Shown here piece by piece: positions 62,501 through 64,000 of a stretch of DNA of 64,000 bases (position 1 is its first letter; every line of letters begins with the position of its first letter). A model generated the notes under the pieces. The model ran no database searches, was not told the DNA's origin, and was given only the letters and a program-made list of their open reading frames with translations. This DNA comes from Membranipora membranacea (Eukaryota > Bryozoa > Gymnolaemata > Cheilostomatida > Membraniporidae), in NCBI GenBank assembly GCA_914767715.1, contig OU612066.1, forward strand, positions 4,469,001-4,533,000. The letters run 5' to 3'. The translations under genes were made by a program, and so were the position numbers.

Positions 62501-63453
62501 GTAACAAGTCAATTATCAAATAAAGGTAGACTGCTGACCACTATCAATTTTTATAGCTGGGATAAATCGGAGAACAGAAGACCGAAAAAAGAAACTGCTA
62601 CTGAATATTTTGATTATTTTAACTGAGCTAGTAAACACAGGTGTTGATGTAGGCAGTCTATCAGCCATCGCACCTCTCAGCCGTTGTATCAGAACACCTG
62701 TGAGCATCTGGATGCGACATAGCCATGATTATAAGCGAATTGGTTGGGTTATTTATCGGGTAATATAGAAATAGCCTATACGAATCGTCTGGTGAGAAAG
62801 CTGGAGGAAATTCTACAACTGATAGCTGAATATACCCTCAATAGGATGCAATTTGTGCCACATCTACCCCATAGTTTAAAAACTAAAATAATATAAAGTG
62901 ATTGAAACAATAAACAATTGACCCGTTACCAAATCAGGATTTTGTGCTCTGAAGCAGACAGTACTCACCGATTATGGTAATGATACACCAGAAGGACTTC
63001 TGTAATAACATGCTTGATAAGTAATTATCCCTGGTAGAGGTACATAAGGTCCTTGTATCTCACTATTACTGTCTGTCTACCTTTTATTCCAACAATATTT
63101 AGTCATTCTTTGAATATAGGCCTTGTAAAATCTAAGCACCCAAATCGTTCGTTGAAATTTGGAACACCGCATGTAAGCTTTCAAATAATAATTTCTTAAT
63201 TGAACAAATATCTGCATGGCCACAGTGTTACCTTTGCTAGAAACAGTTTGCTGAGTGTGATGTATGCTTTCTCCTTTTTTGTTATGAGAGCTGGCTTTTC
63301 CGGGAGACTGTTTCACTGGACTCTCTCTGGCACAATGGTTGAGTTGGTGAGATATGACAGGTGGTGTAGAGACGGGACGGGTAGTATGAGTGATTATCTC
63401 CGGCCTGTGCACCAGCTGAGGTGATGGTGTTCTCATCCCACGTGCTCGGCCAT
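50587..63453 (-). CDS. CCP110: Centriolar coiled-coil protein 110 (CP110)-like, 16 exons, 5' end not found
   Basis: CP110 caps centriole ends, controls length and blocks ciliogenesis in known animals. Exons: 63232-63453, 61757-61898, 61244-61436, 59727-59852, 59446-59524, 57248-57772, 56698-56817, 55995-56110, 55036-55170, 53660-53777, 53257-53419, 52699-52804, 52237-52332, 51499-51588, 51156-51278, 50587-50745. Every junction is GT-AG and in phase, totalling about 837 residues. Identity rests on the C-terminal block: an IQ-like KLGALIKGHLVRKLHKC, SRVKSIVKTIQ, NFQLRLKLQLQAARNDLYEV and FFEMHSYQRMALIKQSEKV. Upstream is mostly disordered, Ser/Pro-rich, with many Thr-Pro sites (ITPTPPGRAKTPTPPDRP), an RxL-like KRSLSM and a KEN box (GKENM), consistent with cell-cycle control. 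Exon 1 here starts in phase 1, so earlier exons lie upstream or beyond the window. The C-terminal assignment is strong; the four upstream exons are joined by phase only. Confidence 0.8.
50890..51090. repeat. Dispersed repeat in CCP110 intron
   Basis: Carries GATCACTGAGATTAGATACC, close to 11145-11165 and 45445-45465, and a CTTTTTGAGCTTTTTAAAAT segment similar to 45538-45560. It is probably a fragment of the same repeat family. It lies between the last two exons and shows no splice or coding role. Confidence 0.45.
58637..58881 (-). CDS. Candidate alternative terminal exon of CCP110
   Basis: A good acceptor (TTCTATCTAG) at 58882 opens a frame in the phase required after exon 59446-59524 (Gln, then split Glu/Gly codon). 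It reads 81 codons (ATSNPQPFFLLPKLCSAHLI to SLHHLSHVF) to a stop at 58637-58639. AATAAA motifs follow on the minus strand at 58608-58613 and 58601-58606. Use of this exon would end the protein before the CP110 core. It could be a chance open frame in an 1.7-kb intron; no motif is recognised. Confidence 0.35.
60624..60643. repeat. (AT)n microsatellite
   Basis: About ten TA dinucleotides in a CCP110 intron, about 65 bases from the 60707 hairpin. Confidence 0.9.
60707..60816. repeat. Near-perfect hairpin, 54-bp arms, 2-base loop
   Basis: 60707-60760 (GTTTAAGTGCTCAAATGGTG onward) is the reverse complement of 60763-60816 (ending CACCGTTTGAGCACTTAAAC) with one mismatch. It lies in the CCP110 intron between exons 61244-61436 and 59727-59852. 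A diverged piece of one arm (GTAGCATTTCATTATCAACC) occurs at about 29627-29646, so the arm sequence is dispersed in the genome. Confidence 0.9.
60905..60990. repeat. Half copy of the GGGCCCCTGG foldback family
   Basis: ATGGGCCCTGGGACCTGAAA and, 65 bases on, CATGTCAAGTATCAACCACC keep the order of the left arm of 19261-19380. The right arm is missing. Confidence 0.5.
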
Positions 63454-64000
63454 CTAAAAGGAAACCATTTTATAGTTATCCTACCGACATATTTAGGCTG
63501 TAGGCACAATAAAACATTTCTATGTCAATTTCAATTTTAATATGCCCAGTTATAAATTATGGACAATGAAACTACCCTACAGCGTACTGCTACTTGTTTT
63601 TCATCTTGACCAATCATGGACCTTGGAGGAAACCCGAAAACTAAAGGGTTTTATATTCAGGCAGTTAACAGTGCTGTACTTACAGTCACCCGTTTCAACA
63701 GTAAAAAAACTCAATGCTCTCTCTGGTAAAGATTATTGATAGCATTAGAAATAGTCTCCCCTTGCTCAGGTATGCTGAATAAGAATGGTTCAGAATATAA
63801 TAAATTCTATCTACTCAGTTTTTTGAGTGAGTTAATGTTAGCTATCACCATGGATTTTATTAATTTATTTATGGCTGGCAGTGTACAAGCACCATTATTT
63901 GCTTTTTGAGGTGGGTGTTTATAACGATATGTGGTAGAACTAATGTTAGCTTGCGTCCAATTTAGCTACGTCAGAGCTGTTCAATATGGTAAAATATCCT

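Noticed and set aside
62126-62707. Minus-strand open frames of 63-128 residues between CCP110 exons
   Set aside because: They lack splice sites in the required phase, and the exon at 63232 joins directly to 61898 in frame.

Overview
This is an animal nuclear genome window. The DNA is AT-rich, genes are cut by many short GT-AG introns (about 200 to 1,500 bases), and there is no operon layout. The genes I could rebuild exon by exon are recognisable metazoan families: EPB41L4A, TAF8, TM7SF3 and CCP110. A plant/fungus-style 2-oxoglutarate/Fe(II) oxygenase, a Ngaro-type tyrosine-recombinase retrotransposon and many foldback repeats fit a marine or early-branching invertebrate (sponge, cnidarian or similar) better than a vertebrate or insect. 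The species itself cannot be read from the sequence.

Layout. 56-9815 (minus): EPB41L4A-like FERM protein, 14 exons, 3' end beyond the left edge. 9.8-15.4 kb: no gene, with a nested inverted-repeat element and a minisatellite. 15.4-17.0 kb (minus): TAF8, two exons. 17.0-20.4 kb: no gene, four foldback/MITE-like elements. 20.4-26.3 kb (plus): TM7SF3, 11 exons totalling 570 codons, with a dead LINE fragment in its last intron. 26.8-27.9 kb (plus): two-exon secreted protein with a furin-like site and perfect 14-residue repeats ending in Gly-Arg. 28.5-32.7 kb (minus): 2OG-Fe(II) oxygenase, seven exons found and one apparently missing. 33.8-34.9 kb: remnant of a tandem 5S rRNA array. 36.9-40.2 kb: Ngaro-type element with textbook A1-ORFs-B1-A2-B2 split direct repeats, nearly identical although the coding part is broken. 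41.4-45.2 kb: collinear but internally deleted duplicate of the middle of CCP110, carrying a premature stop and a LINE insertion. 47.4-48.9 kb (minus): Ras-like P-loop protein with an unusual G3/G4 region and a long C-terminal extension. 50.6-63.5 kb (minus): CCP110-like centriolar protein, 16 exons, 5' end not found.

The genes do not form a pathway: transcription (TAF8), membrane skeleton (EPB41L4A), membrane protein (TM7SF3), centriole/cilium (CCP110), a metabolic oxygenase and two poorly known proteins. Exon models rest on reading-frame continuity across splice sites plus remembered family motifs. No alignment was run.
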